NCBI RefSeq assembly: GCF_002222635.1
Contig: NZ_CP022415.1
Span: 1,984,001 to 2,048,000, forward strand
Direction: 5' to 3'
DNA length: 64,000 nucleotides
From: Pseudosulfitobacter pseudonitzschiae
GTDB taxonomy: Bacteria > Pseudomonadota > Alphaproteobacteria > Rhodobacterales > Rhodobacteraceae
Below, piece by piece: positions 15,460-24,585 of this stretch. The notes under the pieces were generated by a model. It made no database searches. It saw nothing but the letters and a program-made list of their open reading frames with translations, and was not told the origin of the DNA. Positions within the stretch are counted from its first letter, which is position 1. Each line of letters begins with the position of its first letter. A program made the position numbers and the translations under genes.

Positions 15460-17871
15460 TCAAAACGGAATGTCGTCCGTGCCGGTGATGAATTTCGACA
15501 CGACCTTCTTGGTTCCCGCCTTTTCAAAGTCGATCTCCAGCTTGTCGCCCTCGATCCCCACCACCGCGCCATAGCCGAACTTTTGATGGAATACCCGTTC
15601 GCCCACGGTAAAGCTGCTGACCGCACTGGCGTCGATTGTGGTGTTGCGGGTTTCGCGTGGCTGGCTGACCGACCGGTCCTGGCTGCGCGCCTGCAACCGC
15701 CGCCATCCGGGCGAATTATAGACGTTCGCCTCGGCTGCGGCCTCGTGCAGACGGGATTTGACACCCGCCATACCGGCAGCGCCGTAGTTGCCACCGTGCA
15801 GGCCCGGCGGGGTCAGAACGTCCACGTGATCCGATGGCAATTCGTCGATGAACCGTGACGGCAGCGCCGATTGCCATTGCCCAAAGACGAACCGGTTGGA
15901 CACGAAGGAAATTGTGCAGACTTCTTCGGCACGGGTGATGCCGACATAGGCAAGGCGGCGCTCTTCCTCCAGTCCCTTGACCCCGCTTTCGTCCATCGAG
16001 CGTTGCGAGGGGAACAGACCGTCCTCCCAACCCGGCAGAAAGACCATCGGGAATTCAAGACCTTTGGCCGCGTGCAGGGTCATTATGCTGACCTTGGCGC
16101 CCTCGCCCTCTTGTTCGTTGTCCATGATCAGGCTGACGTGTTCCAGAAACCCCTGAAGGTTCTCGAAGTTGTGCAGCTGGTTGATCAGTTCCTTGAGGTT
16201 TTCCAGACGCCCCGCCGCTTCGGGCGTCTTGTCGTTCTGCCAGTGGGCGGTATAGCCGCTGTCGTCGAGGATGATTTCGGCCAGTTCGATATGGTTGTAG
16301 TCGGGCGGCGTGTCGGTTTCCGTGTCCACCACGCTGTCGTCGTCGTCCATGATCCGGGTGCCACTGGCGCGCATCATGGCAGACCAACGGTCGATCCCCT
16401 CGACCAGCTTGCGGAGCTCGGTCCCGCCCTTGCCCTTGATCAACCCCTGCTCGACCGCCAGCCGCGCCCCTTCGACCAGGTTGACGCCGTTGGCGCGCGC
16501 GGTGATCTGGATGGTCTGCTGTGCCTTGTCGCCCAGTCCGCGCTTGGGGGTGTTCACGATCCGCTCGAACGCGAGGTCGTTGTCGTTGGACACCACGATG
16601 CGGAAATAGGCCATCGCGTCGCGGATCTCCAAACGCTCGTAGAAACGCGGGCCGCCGATGACGCGGTAGGGCAGACCGATGGTCAGGAACCGATCCTCGA
16701 AGGCACGCATCTGGTGCGAGGCGCGCACGAGGATGGCCATTTCGTCGAGGTTCATCGCCCGCAAACCGCGTGTGCCGCGCTGTGCGGCCTCGATCTCTTC
16801 ACCGATCCAGCGGGCCTCTTCCTCGCCGTCCCAATGGCCGATCAGACGGACCAGTTCGCCTTCGGTCTCTTCCGTCCACAATTCCTTGCCCAGACGGTTC
16901 GCATTACCTGCGATCACGCCGGAAGCGGCGGCCAGAATATGCGGGGTCGAGCGGTAGTTCTGTTCCAGCCGGACAACATGCGCGCCCGGAAAATCCTTTT
17001 CGAACCGCAGGATATTGCCCACCTCGGCGCCGCGCCAGCCATAGATCGACTGGTCGTCGTCACCCACGCAACAGATGTTTTTGTGCCCACCTGCCAGCAG
17101 CCGCAGCCACAGGTATTGGGCGACGTTGGTATCTTGGTATTCGTCCACAAGGATGTAGCGGAACCAACGCTGGTATTGCTCCAACACGTCGGGGTGCTTT
17201 TGAAAGATCGTGACCATGTGCAACAGCAGATCACCGAAATCGGTGGCGTTCAGGTCGATCAGGCGACGCTGGTATTGGGCATAAAGCTCTACGCCTTTGT
17301 GGTTATAGGCCCCCGCATCCGCTGCCGGAATCTTGTCGGGTGTCAGAGCGCGGTTTTTCCACGCATCGATGACACCGGCCAGTTGCCGCGCGGGCCAGCG
17401 TTTGTCGTCGATGCCCGACGCGCTGACCAGTTGTTTCAGCAAGCGCAGCTGGTCATCTCTGTCCAGAATCGTAAAGTTCGACTTCAACCCCACCAGTTCC
17501 GCATGCCGCCGCAACAGCTTGACGCAGATCGCGTGGAAGGTGCCCAGCCAGGGCATCCCCTCGATCTGCTGGCCCAGCATCTGGCCCACGCGGTTCTTCA
17601 TCTCGCGCGCGGCCTTGTTGGTAAAGGTCACCGCCAGCACTTCGTTAGGGCGCGCACGACCCATCATCAGCAGATGCACGATTCGCGCGGTCAGCGCGCG
17701 GGTCTTGCCGGTGCCTGCCCCCGCCAGCATCAGCACGGGGCCGTCCATCTGTTCAACTGCGGCACGTTGGGCCGGATTCAGACCGTCCAGATAGGGTTGC
17801 GGGCGCGCGGCCATCGCGCGTGCGGACAGCGAAGCGCCCTCGAAGGCGTCCATTTCATCGAAATTGCTCAT
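15460..17871 (-). CDS. uvrD: ATP-dependent DNA helicase UvrD/PcrA
   Basis: Superfamily 1A 3'-5' helicase for nucleotide-excision and mismatch repair and for clearing replication obstacles. 803 residues from ATG 17871. Motif I GAGTGKT at residues 51-57, motif II within VDEYQDTN, QNYRST, and motif VI within VGITRAEE. The C-terminus carries the UvrD/PcrA Tudor-like module (VFHQKFGYGAVVGIEGDKLEIDFE) used for RNA polymerase contact. ATG 17871 sits next to a G-rich run; an in-frame start 16 codons upstream is less likely. No operon partner; divergent from the PAS-like gene. Confidence 0.96.
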   Translation of the reverse strand: MSNFDEMDAFEGASLSARAMAARPQPYLDGLNPAQRAAVEQMDGPVLMLAGAGTGKTRALTARIVHLLMMGRARPNEVLAVTFTNKAAREMKNRVGQMLGQQIEGMPWLGTFHAICVKLLRRHAELVGLKSNFTILDRDDQLRLLKQLVSASGIDDKRWPARQLAGVIDAWKNRALTPDKIPAADAGAYNHKGVELYAQYQRRLIDLNATDFGDLLLHMVTIFQKHPDVLEQYQRWFRYILVDEYQDTNVAQYLWLRLLAGGHKNICCVGDDDQSIYGWRGAEVGNILRFEKDFPGAHVVRLEQNYRSTPHILAAASGVIAGNANRLGKELWTEETEGELVRLIGHWDGEEEARWIGEEIEAAQRGTRGLRAMNLDEMAILVRASHQMRAFEDRFLTIGLPYRVIGGPRFYERLEIRDAMAYFRIVVSNDNDLAFERIVNTPKRGLGDKAQQTIQITARANGVNLVEGARLAVEQGLIKGKGGTELRKLVEGIDRWSAMMRASGTRIMDDDDSVVDTETDTPPDYNHIELAEIILDDSGYTAHWQNDKTPEAAGRLENLKELINQLHNFENLQGFLEHVSLIMDNEQEGEGAKVSIMTLHAAKGLEFPMVFLPGWEDGLFPSQRSMDESGVKGLEEERRLAYVGITRAEEVCTISFVSNRFVFGQWQSALPSRFIDELPSDHVDVLTPPGLHGGNYGAAGMAGVKSRLHEAAAEANVYNSPGWRRLQARSQDRSVSQPRETRNTTIDASAVSSFTVGERVFHQKFGYGAVVGIEGDKLEIDFEKAGTKKVVSKFITGTDDIPF

Positions 17872-18013
17872 CCCCCCTACATAAATCGGAACGCACATTA
17901 AGAAAAGCCATGTTCCCAAAATGTTCCGATTCGGTTTGCGAATTTATGAACGCGGGGCCGATGGCGCGGGAATCTGGCGGTTTGGTCTGAATTCGAGTGT
18001 CTTTTGCGGGTTG

Positions 18014-18042
18014 TTAACCATCGGTAACCAAATCTTAACCAT
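18014..18042 (+). promoter_or_regulatory. Three phased TTAACCAT-type repeats (CtrA-half-site-like)
   Basis: TTAACCAT at 18014-18021, GTAACCAA at 18024-18031 and TTAACCAT at 18035-18042, i.e. steps of 10 and 11 bp, one helical turn each, ending 63 bp before the start at 18106. TTAACCAT is the half-site bound by CtrA of alphaproteobacteria, and 18014-18028 nearly fits TTAA-N7-TTAA. Likely operator of the PAS-like gene; binding is inferred. Confidence 0.55.
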
Positions 18043-18105
18043 TGCGACCCTACGCTTTCAGCCAGTCGCGCCTGATTGCCTCTGTTCAACCCCGAGAGAG
18101 CCGCC

Positions 18106-18867
18106 ATGCTGTTCACGACCGATGCAAAAGAACTGCGCAACATTCTGGATGAATTCGATCTGCCGATGTTCGTGGCGGAACGGCGCGATGACGCCGACCA
18201 TGACGAATTTGTGCTGCTGGCCAACAATACCCTGCATGAACAGATCACGGGCCTGCGGCTGGAAGACTTAACCATGCGACGCCCCTCGGAGCTTTTGCCC
18301 GCCGATCAGGCCCGCGAGGTGAACCGCCACTATGGAGAGTGCGTCGACCGTAGGGGTTTGACCCAATACAGCGAAATTCTGAACCTGCCCGAAGGCCCGA
18401 TTGTCTGGGACACCACGCTGCGTTTTCTGGACGCAGGCCCCACCTGTAAACGCATCATCGGCAGCGCCACATGCCTGCAAAAGCTGGGGCACGACATGCG
18501 CGAGACGGCGGCGTTCGAAGATGTGCAGTGGCATGCCGTTGATGCCACGTATAAAATCAGCAAGCTCAGCGCCCTGACCGAGGCGATACTGAAACACGAC
18601 GTTACCCCCACTCAATTGATCAACTCGGCGCAGGCGATGGATGGTCTGCTGCGGATGATCACCGAAAACCTCTATGACATCCGCAAAGTCGCTGAAGACC
18701 GGTTGTCGGTGTCCAAGACGCAGGGTGCCACTGTGCAGTTCAAAACCACGCGGCACTGCCGCACTCAACGGTTGGCCACATCGGAACAAGCCGTGCGTAT
18801 TCTGCTTGATCTGGTCGGGGATGCCTTGCAAATGCAGGGCCCGCAGCAAAAGCAATTGATCGACTGA
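18106..18867 (+). CDS. PAS-like sensory/regulatory protein of unknown function
   Basis: 253-residue cytoplasmic protein. The first 110 residues read as a PAS-like fold (LPMFVAERRDD.., LLANNTLHEQITGL.LEDLTMRRPSELLP, then an IVWDTTL strand), the usual layout for a small-ligand or redox sensor. The rest is helical, with a repeat of Leu and Ala (about 150-205) that may dimerise, and no kinase, GGDEF or HTH domain that I can see. GAGAGAG lies 5 nt before ATG 18106. Downstream of CtrA-like boxes and alone in its transcript, so a cell-cycle or motility-linked adaptor is possible. Function unknown. Confidence 0.75.
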   Translation: MLFTTDAKELRNILDEFDLPMFVAERRDDADHDEFVLLANNTLHEQITGLRLEDLTMRRPSELLPADQAREVNRHYGECVDRRGLTQYSEILNLPEGPIVWDTTLRFLDAGPTCKRIIGSATCLQKLGHDMRETAAFEDVQWHAVDATYKISKLSALTEAILKHDVTPTQLINSAQAMDGLLRMITENLYDIRKVAEDRLSVSKTQGATVQFKTTRHCRTQRLATSEQAVRILLDLVGDALQMQGPQQKQLID

Positions 18868-19191
18868 CCGCGAACTGCCTGACAATCAACTGACAATCCG
18901 GCAGTACCGGATCGTGTTGGGGTCTGCCATTCTGCAAGGTCTGCCCAATAGTTTGGCATTGGACCAATGGCTGCGCGTTTTGGGGGCTTTGCCACCGCCG
19001 CATCCGCGCCTTGTCGCAACTTTTCAAAGCCAGAGCCGCACAGCTTGCCAGTGACACCTGTTATATCCGGCATAAGGTGAAAGTCACGGCCATCAGATCC
19101 GATGCCTCAGTCAGCGGGTGTACGAACTGCATGTTTCACCTTAGACATTGCGTGACCGCCCACAGTCCGCTTTTACAAAGGATGTCCTGCT
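18868..19191. other. Gene-free interval upstream of pyc with a 10-bp inverted repeat
   Basis: 324 bp without a supportable gene. TAAGGTGAAA at 19073-19082 and TTTCACCTTA at 19134-19143 form an exact inverted repeat 51 bp apart. The right arm begins 58 bp before the pyc start, a position suited to an operator. The same TTTCACCTTA occurs at 873-882, upstream of ftsW. Confidence 0.4.
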
Positions 19192-22100
19192 TTGACCGAA
19201 TTCACGAAAATCCTCATCGCCAACCGTGGCGAAATCGCCATCCGCATCATGCGTGCGGCCAACGAGATGGGCAAAAAGACGGTTGCCGTCTTTGCCGAAG
19301 AGGACAAACTGGGCCTGCACCGGTTCAAGGCGGACGAAGCGTACCGGATCGGTGAAGGGATGGGGCCGGTGGCCGCCTATCTGAGCATCGAGGAGATCAT
19401 CCGCGTGGCCCGCATGTCGGGCGCGGATGCGATTCACCCCGGTTATGGGCTGCTATCGGAAAACCCCGATTTCGTTGACGCATGTGATGCGGCGGGCATC
19501 ACGTTTATTGGCCCCAAAGCCGAAACCATGCGCGCGCTGGGGGACAAGGCCAGCGCACGGCGCGTGGCGGTCGAGGCGGGTGTGCCGGTGATCCCTGCGA
19601 CCGAGGTGCTGGGCACCGACATGGACGCGATCCGGACCGAGGCAGCCGAGGTCGGCTATCCTCTGATGCTTAAAGCGTCATGGGGCGGCGGCGGGCGGGG
19701 CATGCGCCCGATCAACGCCCCCGAAGAGCTGGAAGAAAAGGTGCTGGAAGGCCGTCGCGAGGCCGAGGCGGCCTTTGGCAACGGCGAAGGCTATCTGGAA
19801 AAGATGATCCTGCGCGCGCGCCACGTCGAGGTACAAATTCTTGGCGACAAACATGGCGGCATGTACCACCTGTATGAGCGCGATTGTTCCGTGCAACGGC
19901 GCAACCAAAAGGTCGTGGAACGCGCACCTGCCCCCTATCTGACCGACGCACAGCGCGAGGAGATTTGCGCGCTTGGCTACAAGATATGCAAGCATGTGAA
20001 TTACGAATGTGCAGGCACCGTCGAATTCCTGATGGATATGGACGACGGCAAGTTCTATTTCATCGAGGTGAACCCGCGCGTGCAGGTGGAACACACCGTC
20101 ACCGAGGAAGTCACCGGCATCGACATCGTGCGCGCACAGATCCTGATCGCCGAGGGCAAAACCATTGCCGAGGCGACCGGCAAGGACAGCCAAAGCGACG
20201 TAACCCTGAACGGTCACGCCTTGCAGACACGGATCACCACCGAGGATCCGCAGAACAACTTTATCCCCGATTATGGCCGCATCACCGCCTATCGGTCGGC
20301 GACGGGGCTGGGCATTCGTCTGGACGGCGGCACCGCCTACAGTGGCGGGGTTATCACCCGCTATTACGACAGCCTGCTGACCAAAGTCACGGCCAAGGCC
20401 CCCACGCCCGAAATGGCCATCGCCCGTATGGACCGCGCCCTGCGCGAATTCCGTATTCGCGGCGTCAGCACCAATATTGCCTTTGTCGAGAACCTGCTGA
20501 AGCATCCGACGTTTCTGGATTACAGCTATACCACCAAGTTTATCGACACGACGCCCGAGCTGTTCCAGTTCTCGCGCCGCCGCGATCGGGGCACCAAGGT
20601 TCTGACCTATATTGCGGATATTACCGTGAACGGTCACCCCGAGACCAAGGACCGCCCCCTGCCCGCCAATGCCCGCGCGCCCAAGGCGCCCGCCCCCGCG
20701 CACGAGCCGAACATGGGCACGCGCAACATGCTGGAACAACACGGCGCGCAGGCCGTTGCCGACTGGATGAAGGCACAAAAGCAGTTGCTGCTGACCGACA
20801 CGACCATGCGCGACGGGCACCAGTCGTTGCTGGCCACGCGGATGCGGTCAATCGACATGATCCACGCGGCCCCTGCCTATGCCGCCAACCTGCCGCAACT
20901 GTTCAGCGTCGAATGCTGGGGTGGTGCAACGTTTGATGTGGCTTACCGGTTCTTGCAGGAATGCCCGTGGCAGCGCCTGCGCGATCTGCGTGCGGCGATG
21001 CCCAACGTGATGACGCAGATGTTGCTGCGTGCGTCGAACGGCGTGGGCTATACCAACTATCCCGATAATGTGGTGCAGTTCTTTGTGAAACAGGCCGCCG
21101 ACAGCGGTGTCGACGTGTTCCGTGTGTTCGACAGCCTGAACTGGGTGGAAAACATGCGTGTGGCAATGGACGCGGTGGTGGACAGCGGCAAGATCTGCGA
21201 AGGTACGATTTGCTACACCGGCGATCTGCTGAACCCTGACCGCGCGAAATACGACCTGCAATATTATGTGAAGATGGGGCAGGATCTGAAAGACGCAGGC
21301 GCGCATATTCTGGGTCTGAAAGACATGGCGGGACTGTTGAAACCCGCTGCCGCCAAGGCGCTGATCGGCGCGTTGAAACAAGAGGTCGGCCTGCCGATCC
21401 ACTTCCACACCCACGACACGTCGGGGGCGGCTGCGGCCACGGTCATGGCGGCTGCCGATGCGGGCGTTGATGCGGTGGATGCGGCGATGGATGCCTTCTC
21501 GGGCGGCACCTCACAGCCTTGTCTTGGGTCCATCGTCGAGGCCCTGCGCAACACCCCGCGCGACACCGGTCTGGACACGGCTGCCGTGCGCGAGATGTCG
21601 GATTACTGGGAAGGTGTGCGCGCACAATATGCCGCCTTTGAGGCCGGGCTGATGGCCCCTGCGTCCGAGGTCTATCTGCACGAGATGCCCGGCGGGCAGT
21701 TTACCAACCTCAAGGCGCAGGCGCGCTCGCTGGGGCTGGAAGACCGCTGGCACGAGGTGGCGCAGACCTATGCGGATGTGAACCAGATGTTCGGCGATAT
21801 CGTGAAGGTCACGCCCTCGTCCAAGGTGGTGGGCGACATGGCGCTGATGATGGTCAGTCAGGGTCTGACCCGCGATCAGGTTGAAGACCCCAAGACCGAC
21901 GTGGCCTTTCCCGACAGTGTCGTGGACATGATGCGCGGCAATCTGGGCCAGCCTCCGGGCGGGTTTCCTGCAGGCATCCAGAAAAAGGTGCTGAAGGGCG
22001 AAAAACCTTCGACCGACCGCCCCGGCAAGCATCTGAAACCTGTAGACATCGAAGAGACCCGCGCGCAGGTCAGCAAGGAGCTGGAAGGCAAGACCGTAGA

Positions 22101-22629
22101 CGACGAGGATCTGGCAGGCTATCTGATGTATCCCAAAGTGTTTATGGACTATATGGGCCGTCACCGCGCCTATGGTCCCGTGCGGACCCTGCCCACGCAT
22201 ACGTTCTTTTACGGGATGAGCCCTGCGGAAGAGATCAGCGTTGAAATCGACCCCGGCAAGACGATGGAAATCCGCCTGCAGGCTGTGGGCGACACCGGTG
22301 AAGACGGCGAGGTTAAGGTGTTCTTTGAACTCAACGGCCAGCCGCGCGTGATCCGTGTGCCGAACCGTCTGGTAAAATCCACCACCCAACAGCGCCCCAA
22401 GGCCGAGATGGGTAACCCCAACCACATCGGCGCGCCGATGCCCGGTGTGGTGGCGACAGTGGCCACATCCGCAGGCACACAGGTGAAAGAGGGCGATCTG
22501 CTGCTGACCATCGAAGCGATGAAGATGGAAACCGGCATCCACGCCGAACGCGATGCAGTGGTCAAGGCGGTGAACGTGCAACCCGGCAGCCAGATCGACG
22601 CCAAAGATCTGTTGATCGAGTTGGAGTGA
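19192..22629 (+). CDS. pyc: Pyruvate carboxylase
   Basis: Biotin enzyme converting pyruvate, bicarbonate and ATP to oxaloacetate (anaplerosis). 1145 residues, full length for the single-chain alpha4 type. Domains in order: biotin carboxylase (NRGEIAIRIMRA, ATP-grasp GGGGRGMR), carboxyltransferase beginning at LLTDTTMRDGHQSLLATR with metal-binding FHTHDTSG, then PYC allosteric linker and biotinyl domain with EAMKMET, the biotin lysine being Lys1111. The start is TTG at 19192, with AAAGGA about 9 nt upstream and no in-frame ATG fitting the N-terminus better. Single-gene transcript. Confidence 0.98.
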   Translation: MTEFTKILIANRGEIAIRIMRAANEMGKKTVAVFAEEDKLGLHRFKADEAYRIGEGMGPVAAYLSIEEIIRVARMSGADAIHPGYGLLSENPDFVDACDAAGITFIGPKAETMRALGDKASARRVAVEAGVPVIPATEVLGTDMDAIRTEAAEVGYPLMLKASWGGGGRGMRPINAPEELEEKVLEGRREAEAAFGNGEGYLEKMILRARHVEVQILGDKHGGMYHLYERDCSVQRRNQKVVERAPAPYLTDAQREEICALGYKICKHVNYECAGTVEFLMDMDDGKFYFIEVNPRVQVEHTVTEEVTGIDIVRAQILIAEGKTIAEATGKDSQSDVTLNGHALQTRITTEDPQNNFIPDYGRITAYRSATGLGIRLDGGTAYSGGVITRYYDSLLTKVTAKAPTPEMAIARMDRALREFRIRGVSTNIAFVENLLKHPTFLDYSYTTKFIDTTPELFQFSRRRDRGTKVLTYIADITVNGHPETKDRPLPANARAPKAPAPAHEPNMGTRNMLEQHGAQAVADWMKAQKQLLLTDTTMRDGHQSLLATRMRSIDMIHAAPAYAANLPQLFSVECWGGATFDVAYRFLQECPWQRLRDLRAAMPNVMTQMLLRASNGVGYTNYPDNVVQFFVKQAADSGVDVFRVFDSLNWVENMRVAMDAVVDSGKICEGTICYTGDLLNPDRAKYDLQYYVKMGQDLKDAGAHILGLKDMAGLLKPAAAKALIGALKQEVGLPIHFHTHDTSGAAAATVMAAADAGVDAVDAAMDAFSGGTSQPCLGSIVEALRNTPRDTGLDTAAVREMSDYWEGVRAQYAAFEAGLMAPASEVYLHEMPGGQFTNLKAQARSLGLEDRWHEVAQTYADVNQMFGDIVKVTPSSKVVGDMALMMVSQGLTRDQVEDPKTDVAFPDSVVDMMRGNLGQPPGGFPAGIQKKVLKGEKPSTDRPGKHLKPVDIEETRAQVSKELEGKTVDDEDLAGYLMYPKVFMDYMGRHRAYGPVRTLPTHTFFYGMSPAEEISVEIDPGKTMEIRLQAVGDTGEDGEVKVFFELNGQPRVIRVPNRLVKSTTQQRPKAEMGNPNHIGAPMPGVVATVATSAGTQVKEGDLLLTIEAMKMETGIHAERDAVVKAVNVQPGSQIDAKDLLIELE

Positions 22630-22699
22630 CAAAAGCGCTGATCGACACGCCACAACCTCTGTCCGGGACTTTCGGGCAGAGCCACACACCGGAGCCCCC

Positions 22700-23095
22700 A
22701 TGCAACGCCTTGCCCTGATTTCCCTGCTGGTGCCCGACTATGATGCGGGTATCGCCTTTTACGTCGACAAGATGGGGTTCGAATTGCTTGAAGACACCGA
22801 CATGGGCAAAGGCAAGCGTTGGGTGCGGGTGGCGCCTGCGGGGGCAGAGACCGCGTTTTTGCTCGCCCGAGCGGTGGGCCCGCAGCAAACCGCCGCCATC
22901 GGCAATCAGGGCGGCGGGCGGGTCTGGCTGTTTTTACAGACCGACGATTTCGCCGCTGACCATGCGCGGCTGCGTGCCGCCGGCGTTAGCTTTGAAGAAT
23001 CGCCGCGCGCCGAGCCCTATGGAACAGTTGCTGTCATGCAGGACATTTTTGGCAACCGCTGGGATCTGATCCAGTTCGCGCAACCCGCCCCCTGA
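22700..23095 (+). CDS. VOC-superfamily (glyoxalase-like) protein
   Basis: 131 residues in two beta-alpha-beta-beta-beta modules: QRLALISLLVPDYDAGIAFYVDKMGFELLEDTD at the N-terminus and a second module around DDFAADHARLRAAGVSFEE, ending with the typical GTVAVMQDIFGNRWDLIQF. Metal-dependent lyase, dioxygenase or resistance proteins share this fold; the substrate cannot be assigned. GGAG lies 6 nt before the ATG. Follows pyc by 70 bp on the same strand and may be in the same transcript. Confidence 0.88.
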   Translation: MQRLALISLLVPDYDAGIAFYVDKMGFELLEDTDMGKGKRWVRVAPAGAETAFLLARAVGPQQTAAIGNQGGGRVWLFLQTDDFAADHARLRAAGVSFEESPRAEPYGTVAVMQDIFGNRWDLIQFAQPAP

Positions 23096-23173
23096 CCTGC
23101 CCCGTCACTTCTGCCCCGCCATGTCAGCCACGGGGCAAATGTGAACTTTTTTTAAAGAACCTCAATTTTCCAC

Positions 23174-23202
23174 TTGCAGCCGGATGCCCGCGTTTGTACA
23201 TC
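23174..23202 (+). promoter_or_regulatory. Promoter of tRNA-Gly
   Basis: TTGCAG (23174-23179), 17-bp spacer, TACATC (23197-23202), 17 nt before the tRNA. Fits a housekeeping sigma-70 promoter. Confidence 0.65.
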
Positions 23203-23219
23203 CGCCCTACCAAAAGGAA

Positions 23220-23294
23220 GCGGGCGTAGCTCAGGGGTAGAGCATAACCTTGCCAAGGTTAGGGTCGGGCGTTCGAATCGCCTCGCCCGCTCCA
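23220..23294 (+). tRNA. tRNA-Gly (GCC)
   Basis: Acceptor stem GCGGGCG pairs with CGCCCGC. D-arm GCTC/GAGC; anticodon stem AACCT/AGGTT with loop TGCCA, anticodon GCC; T-arm GGGCG/CGCC with TTCGAAT. CCA is encoded. Followed by a terminator at 23328. Confidence 0.97.
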
Positions 23295-23327
23295 ATTTGG
23301 TCCTGCCCACCCACGCAGGAAACAGAC

Positions 23328-23351
23328 AAGGCCGCCTTCGGGCGGCCTTTC
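23328..23351 (+). terminator. Intrinsic terminator after tRNA-Gly
   Basis: AAGGCCGCC-TTCG-GGCGGCCTT followed by TTCT: a 9-bp stem with a stable TTCG tetraloop. Confidence 0.85.
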
Positions 23352-23449
23352 TGCTGTTTGGGGTGCCGTGCCCTCCACCCCGATCAATATTACTGTCGCA
23401 TATCCAACGCATCGGCTCCCGCTTTCCACCCGCGCCGACTCCCCCAGAA

Positions 23450-23486
23450 TGATAGACGTCTCTCAAAAAATGATTGACGTCTATCA
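23450..23486 (+). promoter_or_regulatory. Two palindromic LacI-family operators 21 bp apart
   Basis: TGATAGACGTCTCTCA at 23450-23465 and TGATTGACGTCTATCA at 23471-23486. Each is one mismatch from the perfect 16-bp palindrome TGATAGACGTCTATCA, and centres are 21 bp (two helical turns) apart. The central CG is usual for LacI-family operators. They sit 34 bp upstream of the regulator start, so the regulator should control itself and the sugar operon behind it. Confidence 0.8.
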
Positions 23487-23520
23487 TCGTGACTGCTCTA
23501 CACGTCACAGGGAGAGATCA

Positions 23521-24585
23521 ATGAACAGTCGGCGGCCAACTTTGGCAGACGTCGCGCAGCGCGCGGGCGTCAGCTATGCGACGGCAGACCGCGTCGTGAA
23601 CGGGCGTGGTGGCGTGTCGGAAAAGACCGTGCGCAACGTGCGCACAGCAGTCAGTGATCTGAACTATGTGCGCAATGTTGCTGCGGCCAATCTGTCCCAG
23701 CAGAGGTATTACCGCTTTGCCGCCGTGCTGCCCGAAGGAACCAATGCGTTCTTTGCGCGGATGCGCGCCTTGCTTGGGGCTGCGGCTGAACGGCTGTTGG
23801 TGGACCGTGTAAATCTGACCATCGAAACAGTTGCCGCATTCGACCCCGGCGCCTTGCGCGACCGGCTGGAATCGCTGGCTGCCGAAGGTGTGGATGGCAT
23901 TGCCCTCGTGGGCAGTGATGATGTTTCAACCGTAGACGCCATCGCCGCCCTGCGCGACGGCGGTATTCCGGTGTTGACGCTGGTATCAGAAGTGCCCGGA
24001 TCAAACCGCGCGGCCTATGTGGGGATCGACAACACCGTCGCGGGCAGCACCGTTGCGCGGTTGATCACACTGGCGCATGGCGGACGCAGCGGGCGGATTT
24101 TGCCGATTGTCGGCGGGCTTTCGGCACGCGACCACGCCGACCGGATGCAGGGATTACGCAACACTGTGCCGTCGCAAATCACGCTGGCACCGGTGATCGA
24201 AGGGCGCGATCGTTCTGATCTGGTCGAAACCTTTGTTGCGGATGCTCTAAAGGCTGACCCGTCGATCACCGCCATCTACAGCGCGGGTGGCGGCAATTCA
24301 GGTCTGGTGCGTGTGCTAAAGTCCCTGCCCCAAGACCGCCCGCGCCCCATCGTGGTGCTGCACGAACTTGTGGCCAATACCCGCAGCGCACTGGAACAAG
24401 ACCTTATCGACATCATCATTGACCAGCGCCCCGAAGAAGAGGTGGCCCGCGTCATCGAAAGCTTGCGCCTGCTGGCCGACCGGCGCGACCCGCTCATGAC
24501 CGATCCGATTGTTCCGACGATCTACGTTCGTGAAAACCTTCCCCAAGATACACAAAGCACACAAGCAGGAGAGCCGCCGAAATGA
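23521..24585 (+). CDS. LacI-family transcriptional regulator of the sugar operon
   Basis: 354 residues. N-terminal LacI helix-turn-helix [22 protein letters not shown] (about 7-28) with the hinge helix after it, then a periplasmic-binding-protein-like sensor domain of the RbsB/type-1 kind. ATG 23521 is preceded by GGGAGAGA and gives the DNA-binding domain the usual distance from the N-terminus. The stop codon overlaps the xylA start by 4 nt, so regulator and enzymes are one operon. Probable repressor released by the transported sugar or its product. Confidence 0.93.
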   Translation: MNSRRPTLADVAQRAGVSYATADRVVNGRGGVSEKTVRNVRTAVSDLNYVRNVAAANLSQQRYYRFAAVLPEGTNAFFARMRALLGAAAERLLVDRVNLTIETVAAFDPGALRDRLESLAAEGVDGIALVGSDDVSTVDAIAALRDGGIPVLTLVSEVPGSNRAAYVGIDNTVAGSTVARLITLAHGGRSGRILPIVGGLSARDHADRMQGLRNTVPSQITLAPVIEGRDRSDLVETFVADALKADPSITAIYSAGGGNSGLVRVLKSLPQDRPRPIVVLHELVANTRSALEQDLIDIIIDQRPEEEVARVIESLRLLADRRDPLMTDPIVPTIYVRENLPQDTQSTQAGEPPK

